A stretch of 64,000 nt of DNA from JBPCMN01 sp013695115 (lineage in GTDB: Bacteria; Actinomycetota; Acidimicrobiia; IMCC26256; JACDBD01). The translations under genes were made by a program, and so were the position numbers. Below are positions 41,998 to 50,819 of this stretch, in pieces. The stretch lies in contig JBPCMN010000038.1 of NCBI GenBank assembly GCA_051002235.1, positions 95,029-159,028 on the forward strand, read 5' to 3'. The stretch's first letter is position 1; every line of letters begins with the position of its first letter. A model generated the notes under the pieces. It was not told the DNA's origin and made no database searches. It saw nothing but the letters and a program-made list of their open reading frames with translations.

Positions 41998-42603
41998 GTG
42001 ACGCCGGGACACACCGCGCTCGTCACGGTCGAGGTCCAGAACATGGTCGTGGGCGAGCGCAGCGTGCTGCCCGCGCTCGCCGCCGCGGTCGCCGCCGGCG
42101 GGATCATCGAGAACATCGCGTCCCTGGCCCGTGCCGCTCGGATCGCCGGGGCGCCGGTGATCCACTGCACCGCCGAGACGCGTGCGGACGGCCTCGGTGG
42201 GAACCGGAATGCCCGGCTGTTCGCCGCCGCCCGGAAGATGCGAGGCGAGACACCGGCGCCTGCCGGCGCGTTCGACCTGCACCCGGGCGTCGGCGCCGAA
42301 CCGGGAGACCTGGTGCTCCCGCGTCTCCACGGCGTGTCGCCTATGACGGGCACCTCGCTCGATCCCATCCTGCGCAACCTCGGCGTCTCGACGGTTGTCG
42401 CGACCGGGGTGTCGGTCAACGTCGCGCTCATGGGGCTGGCGTTCGAGGCGGTGAACTTCGGGTACCAGCTCGTCATGCCTCGCGATGCGACCGCAGGGGT
42501 GGACGAGCGCTACGTCGAGGCGGTGTACGAGCACACGCTGTCGCTCGTCGCCACCGTCACGACCACCGCCGACGTGATCGCCGCGTGGCAGGACGCCGGC
42601 TGA
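41998..42603 (+). CDS. Isochorismatase-like cysteine hydrolase family protein
   Basis: The core begins at TALVTVEVQNMVVGERSVLP; the conserved first catalytic Asp of the family is Glu here. The C-terminal catalytic region STVVATGVSVNVALMGLAFE has Ser-Val-Asn where active hydrolases have Cys. The family normally hydrolyses isochorismate, nicotinamide or amides. Two active-site substitutions suggest altered or lost hydrolase activity. The GTG at 41998 is a conservative start; upstream similarity (LLETPPRTPDLAALV) continues in frame to about 41960 without a good start codon, running into the pirin remnant. Confidence 0.72.
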   Translation: MTPGHTALVTVEVQNMVVGERSVLPALAAAVAAGGIIENIASLARAARIAGAPVIHCTAETRADGLGGNRNARLFAAARKMRGETPAPAGAFDLHPGVGAEPGDLVLPRLHGVSPMTGTSLDPILRNLGVSTVVATGVSVNVALMGLAFEAVNFGYQLVMPRDATAGVDERYVEAVYEHTLSLVATVTTTADVIAAWQDAG

Positions 42604-42611
42604 CGCTTCCC

Positions 42612-43799
42612 TCAGCCGATCGCACCCCGCGCCCGGAGCTCGTTGAGACGAGCCTCGTCGTAGCCGAGTACGTCGCGAAGTACCACGTCGGTGTGCTCGC
42701 CGTGCGCCGGCGCGGGCATCGTCGGCTGGAGCGACTCCGACGTGTGCACCGGCGTGCCCAGGAGCCGCAGCGGCCCCGCCTCGGGGTGGTCCTGCTCGAT
42801 GACCTGCGCCCGGGCTTCGAACTGAGGGTCATCGAGCAGGTCACGGGGGCTGTGCACGGGGCCGCCGGGCACGTCGGCCTCGAGGAAGAGCCGCACCCAC
42901 TCGGCTTGGGTGCGGGTGGCGAAGATCCCGGCGAGCTCGCGACGCAAGGCGGTGTCGCCCCGGGCGTGCTCGCCGAACTCGGCGCCGCCTTCGCCCTCGA
43001 GGAGGTCCTCGCGGTCGACCGCGCGACAGAAGCGCTCGAAGAAGTGACGCTCGGACGCCTGGAACAGGATGTGCTCGCCGTCGGCGGTCTCGTAGTACTG
43101 GTACCGCACCGCCTCACGCATGTCGCGCGCCGGCCCCGGTGGCGCATCCGACAGGAGCGGATCGAGCCGGCCCGCCTGCCACACCACCGCGGCGTCGGCC
43201 TGGGCGACATCGAGCTGCGCGCCCACGCCGGTGGCCCGGGCACGGAGCACGGCGGCGGCCACCGCGAGGGCGGCGTAGAGCGCCCCCGCCTGCGTCCCGA
43301 CGTCGAAGTAGCGGCGGGGGATCGCGGGGAAGCCGTCGTCGGTGGTTTCGGGCGCGGCCAGTCCGGCGTACGCGTCGTAGGCGACGCCGTGGGTGGCGAG
43401 GTCGCGGTACGGGCCGGTCTGGCCGAAGCCCGACAGGCTCAGGAACACGAGCGCCGGGTTCACGGCCGTGAGGTCGTCGTACCCGAGGCCGCGGCGGGCG
43501 AGCGCGCCGGGGCGCTGACCCTCGACCACCACCTCGCTCGCCCGCACGAGGTCGCGGAACACCGCCGCACCTTCGGGGTCGCGTAGGTCGAGGGCGACGC
43601 TGCGCTTGCCCCGGTTCCAGCGCAGGTGCAGGAACGACAGGCCACCCGCCGTGGCGCCCCCGACGACCCGGGTGTAGTCGCCGCGTGCGGGGTCCTCGAC
43701 CTTGACGACGTCGGCTCCGAGGTCGGCCAGGTGCATGCCGACCATGTTCGGCGCCAGCAACGCCACCTCGACGACGCGCAGACCCTCGAGGAGCGTCAC
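42612..43799 (-). CDS. CaiB/BaiF (class III) CoA-transferase family protein
   Basis: The protein has 395 residues. It starts LLEGLRVVEVALLAPNMVGM and contains ADLGADVVKVEDPARGDYTR, FLHLRWNRGKRSVALDLRDP and LSGFGQTGPYRDLATHGVAY, the standard order of family III transferases. These move CoA between carboxylic acids, or act as racemases such as AMACR on 2-methyl-branched acyl-CoAs. It is the last gene of the seven-gene minus-strand operon, 9 bp after the acyl-CoA synthetase, consistent with activation or epimerisation of the operon substrate. Confidence 0.92.
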   Translation of the reverse strand: MTLLEGLRVVEVALLAPNMVGMHLADLGADVVKVEDPARGDYTRVVGGATAGGLSFLHLRWNRGKRSVALDLRDPEGAAVFRDLVRASEVVVEGQRPGALARRGLGYDDLTAVNPALVFLSLSGFGQTGPYRDLATHGVAYDAYAGLAAPETTDDGFPAIPRRYFDVGTQAGALYAALAVAAAVLRARATGVGAQLDVAQADAAVVWQAGRLDPLLSDAPPGPARDMREAVRYQYYETADGEHILFQASERHFFERFCRAVDREDLLEGEGGAEFGEHARGDTALRRELAGIFATRTQAEWVRLFLEADVPGGPVHSPRDLLDDPQFEARAQVIEQDHPEAGPLRLLGTPVHTSESLQPTMPAPAHGEHTDVVLRDVLGYDEARLNELRARGAIG

Positions 43800-43808
43800 G
43801 GCGTCACC

Positions 43809-45254
43809 CTACCGGCGGTTCGCGACCCGCTCCCGGAGTGCCTGCTTGTCGACCTTGCCGCTCGCGGTCATCGGCAGTGCTTCGACGATCGCCACCTGCT
43901 CGGGCAGCTTGCGACGCGACAGTCCCTGCGCGAGCAGGAGCTCGCCGAGCTCGGCGAGCACCGGCGGATCGGACGGGTCGCGCGCGACGACGCAGGCGCA
44001 GGCCCGCTCGCCGGTGCGGGGGTCCGGCACCGCCACCACCGCCACCGAGGTCACCTTCGGGTGGCCGTCCAGCAGGTCCTCGAGCTCGCGGGCGCTGATC
44101 TTCTCGCCCGACCGCACGATCACGTCCTTGAGCCGCCCCGTCACCGTGAGGTAGCCGTCGGCATCGACGACGCCGAGGTCGCCGGTGCGGAACCAGCCAT
44201 CGGGTGTGAATGCGTCGGCGTCGAGCGCGGCGTCGCGGTACCCGAGGAACAGCTCTGGGCCCCGGGCCTCGATCTCGCCCTCGCCGCCGCCTTCGGTGCG
44301 AATGCGCACCTCGTTGGCGCCGATCGGGCGCCCGTCGGTCTCGGCCCGCCGGTCCTCGGGCTCATCGGGCCCGGCCGAGCTCGTGATGCTGGGGAACTCG
44401 GTCGACCCGTAGCCGCGACCGGTGCGCACGCCGAGGCGCGCGATGGCGCGGCGGATGAGGTCGGGTGGGACGTCGGCGCCCCCGCACGGGAACAGGCGCA
44501 GCGACGACGTGTCGTAGCGGGCGAGGTCGGCGTGGTCGACGACGCCGGCGAGGAACGGCGTGGCCCCGCCGCAGAACGTGCCCCGCTCGGCCTCGATGAG
44601 CTCGAGGAAGTGGCCCGGTTCCCACGCGGGCATGAGCACGCTGGTCGCGCCCAGCCCCACCGGCAGCAGGATCCCGTACAGCAGCCCGGAGATGTGGCCC
44701 ACCGGCGAGGGCATCACGAACACCTCGTCGCCGGTCATCCGGTGGTAGTCGGCCTGGGCCGCGCACTCGGCGAGGAGCGTGCGGTCGGAGTGCAGCACGC
44801 CCTTGGGGTCGGCGGTCGAGCCCGAGGTATAGAGGAGGAAGCGGGGGGCGCCGGCATCTCCCATTTTTGCGTCGCTTGTCCCCAATGGTTGTGGGTGAGC
44901 GACGCCAGAGTGGAAGAGATCGTCGGTCGGGTCGTCGACGAAGCGGGCGCTCTGCGCCTGGGCCCGGATGAAGTCGAGCTCCCGGTCCCGGTAGATGGTG
45001 ACGATCGGGTTGTGGATCGCGCCGACCCGGTTGGCGGCGAAGCACAGCGCGAGCGACGGGATGCCGTTCGGGAGCTGCGACGAGACGACGTCACCGGGCC
45101 CGATGCCGGCGTGTCGGAGCGCGGCCGCCACCCGGTCGACGAGGGCCTCGAGCTCCCCATACGTGAGGCGCCGGTCGGCGTCGACGACCGCGGTCTTGGC
45201 CGACTGGGCCGCCGCCCAGCGCGCCAGCGCATCCGAGAACGTCGCCGCGGTCAT
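43809..45254 (-). CDS. AMP-forming acyl-CoA synthetase
   Basis: The protein has 481 residues. ANL-superfamily motifs: P-loop LLYTSGSTADPKGVLHS, GRGYGSTEFPSITSS, WFRTGDLGVVDADGYLTVTG, GRLKDVIVRSGEKISARELE and the C-terminal catalytic Lys in PMTASGKVDKQALR. All residues needed for adenylation and thioesterification are present. It activates a carboxylic acid for the acyl-CoA dehydrogenases encoded just upstream. Its start overlaps the preceding stop by 4 bp. Confidence 0.94.
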   Translation of the reverse strand: MTAATFSDALARWAAAQSAKTAVVDADRRLTYGELEALVDRVAAALRHAGIGPGDVVSSQLPNGIPSLALCFAANRVGAIHNPIVTIYRDRELDFIRAQAQSARFVDDPTDDLFHSGVAHPQPLGTSDAKMGDAGAPRFLLYTSGSTADPKGVLHSDRTLLAECAAQADYHRMTGDEVFVMPSPVGHISGLLYGILLPVGLGATSVLMPAWEPGHFLELIEAERGTFCGGATPFLAGVVDHADLARYDTSSLRLFPCGGADVPPDLIRRAIARLGVRTGRGYGSTEFPSITSSAGPDEPEDRRAETDGRPIGANEVRIRTEGGGEGEIEARGPELFLGYRDAALDADAFTPDGWFRTGDLGVVDADGYLTVTGRLKDVIVRSGEKISARELEDLLDGHPKVTSVAVVAVPDPRTGERACACVVARDPSDPPVLAELGELLLAQGLSRRKLPEQVAIVEALPMTASGKVDKQALRERVANRR

Positions 45255-46336
45255 GCCTGCAGCCCCATCGCGGCCGCGAGCCGCTCACGGTGGCGGGCGG
45301 TCGAGCCGTACGAGAGCTCGAAGGCCTTCGCCCGCCGGCTGAACAGATGGAGGTCATGCTCGGTCGAGAAGCCGATCGCGCCGTGCACCTGGTGGGCGTG
45401 CATCGCGATGCGGCGAAGCGCGTCGTTGGCGTACGACTTCGCCGCCGAGACCTCGGCGTCGGCGGTGCCGGCGCGGTCGAGGGCCCAGGCGGCCTGGAAG
45501 GCGAGGTAGCGGCAGGCGTCAACGTCGGCGCGCATATCGGCGCAGCGGTGGGCGATGGCCTGGAAGGCGCCGATGGGCCGGTCGAACTGCCGGCGGTCGC
45601 GCGCGTGCTGCACCGACAGCTCGAGCATCCGCTCGGCTACCCCGACGGCGTAGCCGAGCCACGCCACCGCGGCGTGGTCGAGCACACGGTCGACGATCGC
45701 GCGGGCCTGGTCGCCAGCACCGAGCGGTTCGGCCTCGCACTTCTCGAGTTCGACCGACGCGAGCGGATCGCCACCCAGTGCGTCGTGGGCCGCGACCCGC
45801 ACGGCTCGTCCCGCGGCCTCCGTCTCCACGAGGCGCAGCCCGTCCTCGGTTGCGACGACGAGCAGGTCGGCGGTTCCGGCCCACGGCACCAGCAGCTTCG
45901 TTCCGGAGAGCGTGCCCGTCCCCGCCATCGTCGGCGCGTCCCACTCGTCGCCCATGCCCGGCTCGAGAAGCGCCAGGGTGCCGGTGCGCTCCCCCCGGGC
46001 GAGAGCCGGCAGCCAGCGGTCGCGCTGCTCCGCATTTCCCGCCCACAGCACCGGCAGCGCCGCCAGGGTGATGGTCGTGGCGAGCGGCGAGGGCACCGCG
46101 CCCCGGCCGAGCTCCTCGCACACGATCGTGAGCTCGACCATGCCGCGCCCGGCGCCGCCGTGCGCCTCGGGCAGCGCGAGCCCGGGCCAATCCAGCGCCG
46201 CCATGGCCTGCCAGAGCCCGGGGTCGGTGCCCCGCTCCTCCAGCTCGCGCACGCGCCCGGGCGGGCACGACCGGCTGACGAACGCCCGCGCCGACTCGGC
46301 GAGCAGGTGCTGTTCGTCGGTCAGTTCGAGGTCCAC
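45251..46336 (-). CDS. Acyl-CoA dehydrogenase (short subunit of a pair)
   Basis: The protein has 361 residues from the GTG at 46336. The N-domain begins LELTDEQHLLAESARAFVSR, and the C-domain has RDRRQFDRPIGAFQAIAHRCADM and MHAHQVHGAIGFSTEHDLHL, both conserved FAD-contacting blocks. The central beta domain is short and divergent. In actinobacterial steroid catabolism such genes occur as alpha/beta pairs forming heterotetramers, and the 4-bp spacing to the other dehydrogenase gene suggests the same here. Confidence 0.9.
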   Translation of the reverse strand: MDLELTDEQHLLAESARAFVSRSCPPGRVRELEERGTDPGLWQAMAALDWPGLALPEAHGGAGRGMVELTIVCEELGRGAVPSPLATTITLAALPVLWAGNAEQRDRWLPALARGERTGTLALLEPGMGDEWDAPTMAGTGTLSGTKLLVPWAGTADLLVVATEDGLRLVETEAAGRAVRVAAHDALGGDPLASVELEKCEAEPLGAGDQARAIVDRVLDHAAVAWLGYAVGVAERMLELSVQHARDRRQFDRPIGAFQAIAHRCADMRADVDACRYLAFQAAWALDRAGTADAEVSAAKSYANDALRRIAMHAHQVHGAIGFSTEHDLHLFSRRAKAFELSYGSTARHRERLAAAMGLQA

Positions 46337-46340
46337 GCGG

Positions 46341-47507
46341 TTATTCGCTACGAGGCAGGCCGAGGCCGCGGCGGGCCACGATGTTCTTCTGCACCTCGAG
46401 GGTGCCGGCGGCGATCGTGGTGGGAATGTTGCGCACCCACTGGCGGTGGATCTCACCCCGCAGCGGCGCCCACGCGTCGTCCCGCCGGAGTTGACCGGCG
46501 GGACCGAGTAGCTCGAGACCGACGTGACCGACCGCCTGCTCCAGCTGGGTGCCGTGCATGCGCGCGATCGACGCCTCCGCGACCGGCATCTCACCCGCCG
46601 CCACCATCGAAACCGCGCGGTAGCTGAGCAGGCGGGCGGCCTCGTAGCGGGCCCGTAAGTCGGCGAGCGCCGATCGCACGTGGGGATCGGCGGCCCGCCC
46701 GGTCTCGTTCGCGTAGTCGACCAGCAAATCGATGATGCGCCCGGCGCGCGCGTAGCGGGCGATGCCGACCCGCTCGAACGTGAGCCCGGCGGTGACCACC
46801 TCCCACCCGTGGTTCTGCTCGCCCAGGAGGCAGTCGCGGGGGACGACGACGTCGTCGAGGAAGATCTCGTTGAACTCGTGCGGCCCGGCCATGGTGGCGA
46901 TGGGCCGGACCGTGATCCCCGGGGTCGTCATGTCGACGAGCAGCACCGAGATCCCGCGGTGCTTGGGCGCCTCGGGGTCGGTGCGGACGAGCAGCAGACA
47001 CCAGTCGGCGGGCGCGTCGGCGTAGCTCGACCAGATCTTCTGGCCGTTGACGACGAAGTGGTCGCCCCGGTCCTCGGCGCGGGTGCGCAGCGACGCCAGG
47101 TCCGAGCCGGCGTCGGGCTCGGAGAAGCCTTGGGTCCAGATCACGTCGCCCCCTGCCATCGGTGGAAGGAACCGGCGCTGCTGCTCGGGGGTGCCGAACC
47201 GCATGACGAGTGGGCCGATGTAGTTGAGGTTCATGTACTGGGGGCCGCGGGGCTCCTCGCGCGCCCACATCTCCTCGCGGACGATCGCCTGCTTCCAGAC
47301 GCTCGCGCCGGCGCCGCCGTGCTCGGGCGGCCAGGCCATGGTGAGCCAGCCCCGGTCGGCGAGCTTGCGGCACAGTTCGCGGGTGAAGGACATGGTGCGG
47401 TCGTCGTCGACGAACATCCCCCGCCACCAGTCGGGGACCTCGGCGTCGAGGAACGCGCGCAGCTCGGTGCGGAGCGCCTCCTCTTCCTCGGTGAACGCGA
47501 AGTCCAT
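46341..47507 (-). CDS. Acyl-CoA dehydrogenase (long subunit of a pair)
   Basis: The protein has 388 residues. It has a full central domain with WTQGFSEPDAGSDLASLRTR (substrate and FAD binding) and VNGQKIWSSYADAPADWCLL, then FNEIFLDDVVVPRDCLLGEQ and the C-terminal helical domain (LELLGPAGQLRRDD, RNIPTTIAAGTLEVQKNIVA). It introduces the alpha-beta double bond in an acyl-CoA. It probably partners the dehydrogenase encoded 4 bp downstream. Confidence 0.93.
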   Translation of the reverse strand: MDFAFTEEEEALRTELRAFLDAEVPDWWRGMFVDDDRTMSFTRELCRKLADRGWLTMAWPPEHGGAGASVWKQAIVREEMWAREEPRGPQYMNLNYIGPLVMRFGTPEQQRRFLPPMAGGDVIWTQGFSEPDAGSDLASLRTRAEDRGDHFVVNGQKIWSSYADAPADWCLLLVRTDPEAPKHRGISVLLVDMTTPGITVRPIATMAGPHEFNEIFLDDVVVPRDCLLGEQNHGWEVVTAGLTFERVGIARYARAGRIIDLLVDYANETGRAADPHVRSALADLRARYEAARLLSYRAVSMVAAGEMPVAEASIARMHGTQLEQAVGHVGLELLGPAGQLRRDDAWAPLRGEIHRQWVRNIPTTIAAGTLEVQKNIVARRGLGLPRSE

Positions 47508-47531
47508 CTTCCCGCTCGCGGCTCTCGGGCG

Positions 47532-48326
47532 CTACCGGTCGGACCGGACGATGCCGCCGTCCACGGTGAAGCAGCTGCCGGTGATCCACGAACCCCGCTC
47601 GGAGACGAGCAGGGCGACCAGACCCGAGACGTCGGCGGGCTCGCCCAACCGCCCTGTGGGGATGGGCCGCTTGCGCAGCGTCGCCTCCCACACCTCCTCG
47701 ACCGTCTTGCCCGTCGCCGCGGCGCTGCGCTCGGCCGCCTCCTCGGTCGCCGCGCTGCGGATGAGGCCGGGGACGATGCAGTTCGTGAGCACGCCGTCCT
47801 CCGAGAACGCGTTGGCCAGGCTCTTCGAGAAGTTCACCAGCGCGGCCTTGGCGGCCGCGTAGGGCGCGAAGTACGGGTCGGGCTCGCGGGCGACCCGCGA
47901 CGCGATGTTCACGATGCGGCCCCAACGCCGCGCCCGCATCTCGGGGACGGCGGCGAGCGAGAGGCGGACTGCGCTCATCAGATTGAGGTCGAGGCTGGCC
48001 TGCCAGTCGTCGTCGGTCAGGTCGAGGATCGGCTTGGGCGCGCCCTTGCCGGCGTTGTTCACCACGATGTCGACGTGTCCGAACCGCTCGAGGGCCGCGT
48101 CGAGCGCGGCGCCGGGGCCGTCGGCCGTGGCGACGTCGACCGGTACGGCCAGCGCGGCCCGGCCGCGGGCCTCGACCTCCGCCGCCACCGCCGCGAGCGG
48201 CTCGGGCCGCCGGGCGCAGAGCGCGAGGTCGACGCCCTCGGCCGCGAGCGTGAGCGCGATCTCGCGCCCGATGCCCTGGCTCGCGCCGGTGACGAGGGCG
48301 ACCCTGCCCGCGAGCCCGAGGTCCAT
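47532..48326 (-). CDS. Short-chain dehydrogenase/reductase
   Basis: The protein has 264 residues. The classical SDR signature is intact: VTGASQGIGREIAL, NNAGKGAPKP, catalytic Ser in IVNIASRVAR, YAAAK, and a C-terminal VDGGIVRSDR. It likely oxidises a hydroxyacyl-CoA or an alcohol formed by the P450. It is third in the operon, 5 bp after the amidohydrolase gene. Confidence 0.93.
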   Translation of the reverse strand: MDLGLAGRVALVTGASQGIGREIALTLAAEGVDLALCARRPEPLAAVAAEVEARGRAALAVPVDVATADGPGAALDAALERFGHVDIVVNNAGKGAPKPILDLTDDDWQASLDLNLMSAVRLSLAAVPEMRARRWGRIVNIASRVAREPDPYFAPYAAAKAALVNFSKSLANAFSEDGVLTNCIVPGLIRSAATEEAAERSAAATGKTVEEVWEATLRKRPIPTGRLGEPADVSGLVALLVSERGSWITGSCFTVDGGIVRSDR

Positions 48327-48331
48327 CGCGC

Positions 48332-49531
48332 TTACAGCGGGAGCCGGTAGGCCTCGACGGCGTTGCCGCCGAGGATGCGGGCCTGGTCAGGCTCCGACAG
48401 CCCGGCGATGGCCTCCTTCACGTCCTTGACGACCCCGGGGTGGAACTCGGGGTGCGGGTAGTCCGACGCCCACAGGATCCGGTCGGCGCCGAGGAACTCG
48501 GCGCAGGCGGCGAGGTTCCACTCCTCCGCCTCGAAGCCGGCGTAGCACTGGCGGGCGAAGTACTCCGAGGGCAGCAGGCTCAGCCACCGCCGCTCGAGGG
48601 GGAACGCCTCGACCTGCTCGTCCATCCGTTGGAGCTGGGTGGGGATCCAGCCGCCGCCCGCCTCCAGGAAGAGGAGGCGCAGGCGCGGGAAGCGCTCGCA
48701 CACTCCGCCCATGAGCAGCCGGCCCAGGGTCACGATCATGTCGGCGGTGTTGCCGACCGCCTGGCCCAGCCCGGAGCCGCCGTAGCGCTCGTCGACCGCG
48801 CTGTTCACCAGCATCATGTTCTCGCTCTCCCTGACCAGCCCGAACTTCCGGCAGGCGCCGGGCGTGTCGACGTGGACGCCGGGGTGGAGCGCGACCGGCA
48901 CGTCGAGGTCCTGGCAGGCGGCCCAGAACCGGTCGTAGACCGAGTGGTTGAGCGGCAGCTCGTCGACGTACGCCGACGGCCGGATGAAGACGCCCCGCAG
49001 GCCGAGGTCAGTCACCGCTCGCTCGGCCTCGGCCACGGCCCGCTCGGGATCCTGGAGCGGAACCGCCGCCATCGCGAACAGGCGCGTGGGCGCGGCGGCG
49101 CAGTACTCCGCGACCCAGTCGTTGTAGGCGCGCTGACACGCAGTCACGAACTCGACGTCGCGGAACGCCGGGATCGGGTCGAGCGGACCGAAGAACAGCG
49201 CCAGCGACGGGTACAGCACGGCGACGTCGATGCCGTCACGGTCCATGTCGGCGAGGCGGGCTTGGGGGTCGTGGCCGCCCGGGATCCGGATGCTCTGCAG
49301 CAGCTCGTACAGCTCCCGCGGGGTCTTGCCCACCTTGCGGGCGAGCTCGTCACGCAGCTCGCGCCCTCCGACCCGGACGACGCCCCCGGCATAGATGGTC
49401 TCGTAGACCTCGTCCTCCACCACCTTGCGGGGGATCCAGTCACCCCATTTGGCCGCGTCCATCCGGTCGACCCAGAGGTCGTCGGGCTCCACGGTGTGCC
49501 CGTCGGCGTCGATGACGAGCGGTTGGGTCAC
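48332..49531 (-). CDS. Amidohydrolase family protein (PF04909-like)
   Basis: The protein has 399 residues. An N-terminal metal motif, IDADGHTVEPDDLW, replaces the usual HxH, followed by VALHPGVHVD and the C-terminal ILWASDYPHPEFHPG. This pattern is frequent in actinobacterial operons of aromatic or steroid catabolism, where family members act as hydrolases or decarboxylases. Metal content and reaction cannot be assigned. It lies 7 bp after the P450 gene in the same operon. Confidence 0.9.
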   Translation of the reverse strand: MTQPLVIDADGHTVEPDDLWVDRMDAAKWGDWIPRKVVEDEVYETIYAGGVVRVGGRELRDELARKVGKTPRELYELLQSIRIPGGHDPQARLADMDRDGIDVAVLYPSLALFFGPLDPIPAFRDVEFVTACQRAYNDWVAEYCAAAPTRLFAMAAVPLQDPERAVAEAERAVTDLGLRGVFIRPSAYVDELPLNHSVYDRFWAACQDLDVPVALHPGVHVDTPGACRKFGLVRESENMMLVNSAVDERYGGSGLGQAVGNTADMIVTLGRLLMGGVCERFPRLRLLFLEAGGGWIPTQLQRMDEQVEAFPLERRWLSLLPSEYFARQCYAGFEAEEWNLAACAEFLGADRILWASDYPHPEFHPGVVKDVKEAIAGLSEPDQARILGGNAVEAYRLPL

Positions 49532-49538
49532 CAGGTCA

Positions 49539-50774
49539 TCAGCCCGATTCGCGCTCGCCGGGTGCGAAGCGCACCGGCATGTGCTTGATCCCGCCGATGA
49601 AGTTGGAGCGCAGGTGCGTCACCTCGCCCGCGGGCTCGATCTTCGGGATGCGCCGGGCCATCTCCTCGAACAGCACCCGGATCTCCATGCGGGCCAGGTT
49701 GGCGCCGAGGCAGTGGTGGGGGCCGCCGCCGCCGAAGCCGACGTGCTCGTTGGGGTCGCGGCGGATGTCGAAGGTGAACGGGTGTTCGAAGACGTCCTCG
49801 TCGCGGTTGGCCGAGACGTAGTAGATGACGACCTTGTCGCCCGCCTTGATCTGCTGGCCCCGGATCTCGGTGTCCTTGGTGACGTTGCGCCGGAAGTACA
49901 TGACCGGCGACGCCCACCGCACGATCTCCTCGGTGGCCGACGCCGCCAGCGACGGGTCCTTCACGAGTAGCTCGTACTGGTCGGGGTTCTCGAGGAACGC
50001 CAGCATGCCGTGCGCGATCGAGTTGCGGGTGGTCTCGTTCCCCGCCACCGACAGCAGCAGGAAGAACAGGTTGAAGTCCATCTCCGACAGCCGGTCGCCG
50101 TCGACCTCGGCGTCGAGCAGGGCGGTGACGATGTCGTCGCGGGGGTTCTCCCGCCGCTCCCGGGCGAGCTCGTTGGCGTACATGAACATCTCGGCCTGGG
50201 CCGCCTCGACCTCGGCGTCGGCGACGGTGTACTCGGGGTCCTCGCTGCCGATCATCCGGTTGCTCCACTCGAAGAGCTTGTGCCGGTCCTCCATCGGAAC
50301 GCCCAGCATCTCCGCGATGACCTGGAGCGGGAGCTCGGCGGCGACGTCGACCACGAAGTCGCACTCGCCCGCCCCGATCACCTCGTCGAGGATCCCGGTC
50401 GTGAGCTGGTGGATGTGGGTCTCGAGCTGGTTGATCCGGCGGGGGGTGAACCCGTGGTTGACGAGCTTGCGGTAGCGGGTGTGCTCGGGCGCGTCCATGG
50501 TCAGCATGAGGTTCCCGGGCGGCATCTCGCCCAGGTCCGCGGTCGGCCCCTCGAGCACGACCACGCCGCCCCGCTCCTGGTCGGACGAGAAGGTGGTGCC
50601 GTCGCGGCCGACCGCGACCACGTCGTCGTGCTTCGTCAGCACCCAGAAGCCGGGGCCGCCAGGCTCGGGGTGGTGGTACACGGGCGCCTCGCGGCGCAGG
50701 AACGTGAACCAGTCGTGGGGGATGCCCTCGGTGAACCGGTCCCGGTTCAGCAGGTCGATGTCGCTGAGCTGCAT
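49539..50774 (-). CDS. Cytochrome P450, CYP125/142/124-like
   Basis: The protein has 411 residues from the ATG at 50774. I-helix LLLSVAGNETTRNSIAHGML, ExxR in ATEEIVRWASPVMYFRR, and the heme loop FGGGGPHHCLGANLARME. The FGGGGPHxCLG form and the MTMDAPEHTRYRKLVNHGFT-type B-C region are typical of the mycobacterial sterol or branched-lipid hydroxylases CYP125, CYP142 and CYP124. A terminal-methyl hydroxylation that starts degradation of a branched side chain is a reasonable inference. It heads the operon; a ferredoxin is not adjacent. Confidence 0.93.
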   Translation of the reverse strand: MQLSDIDLLNRDRFTEGIPHDWFTFLRREAPVYHHPEPGGPGFWVLTKHDDVVAVGRDGTTFSSDQERGGVVVLEGPTADLGEMPPGNLMLTMDAPEHTRYRKLVNHGFTPRRINQLETHIHQLTTGILDEVIGAGECDFVVDVAAELPLQVIAEMLGVPMEDRHKLFEWSNRMIGSEDPEYTVADAEVEAAQAEMFMYANELARERRENPRDDIVTALLDAEVDGDRLSEMDFNLFFLLLSVAGNETTRNSIAHGMLAFLENPDQYELLVKDPSLAASATEEIVRWASPVMYFRRNVTKDTEIRGQQIKAGDKVVIYYVSANRDEDVFEHPFTFDIRRDPNEHVGFGGGGPHHCLGANLARMEIRVLFEEMARRIPKIEPAGEVTHLRSNFIGGIKHMPVRFAPGERESG

Positions 50775-50819
50775 CAAGGCTCCTTCGGCGGGGGACCCGA
50801 GGTTACCTAGCATGCGTCG

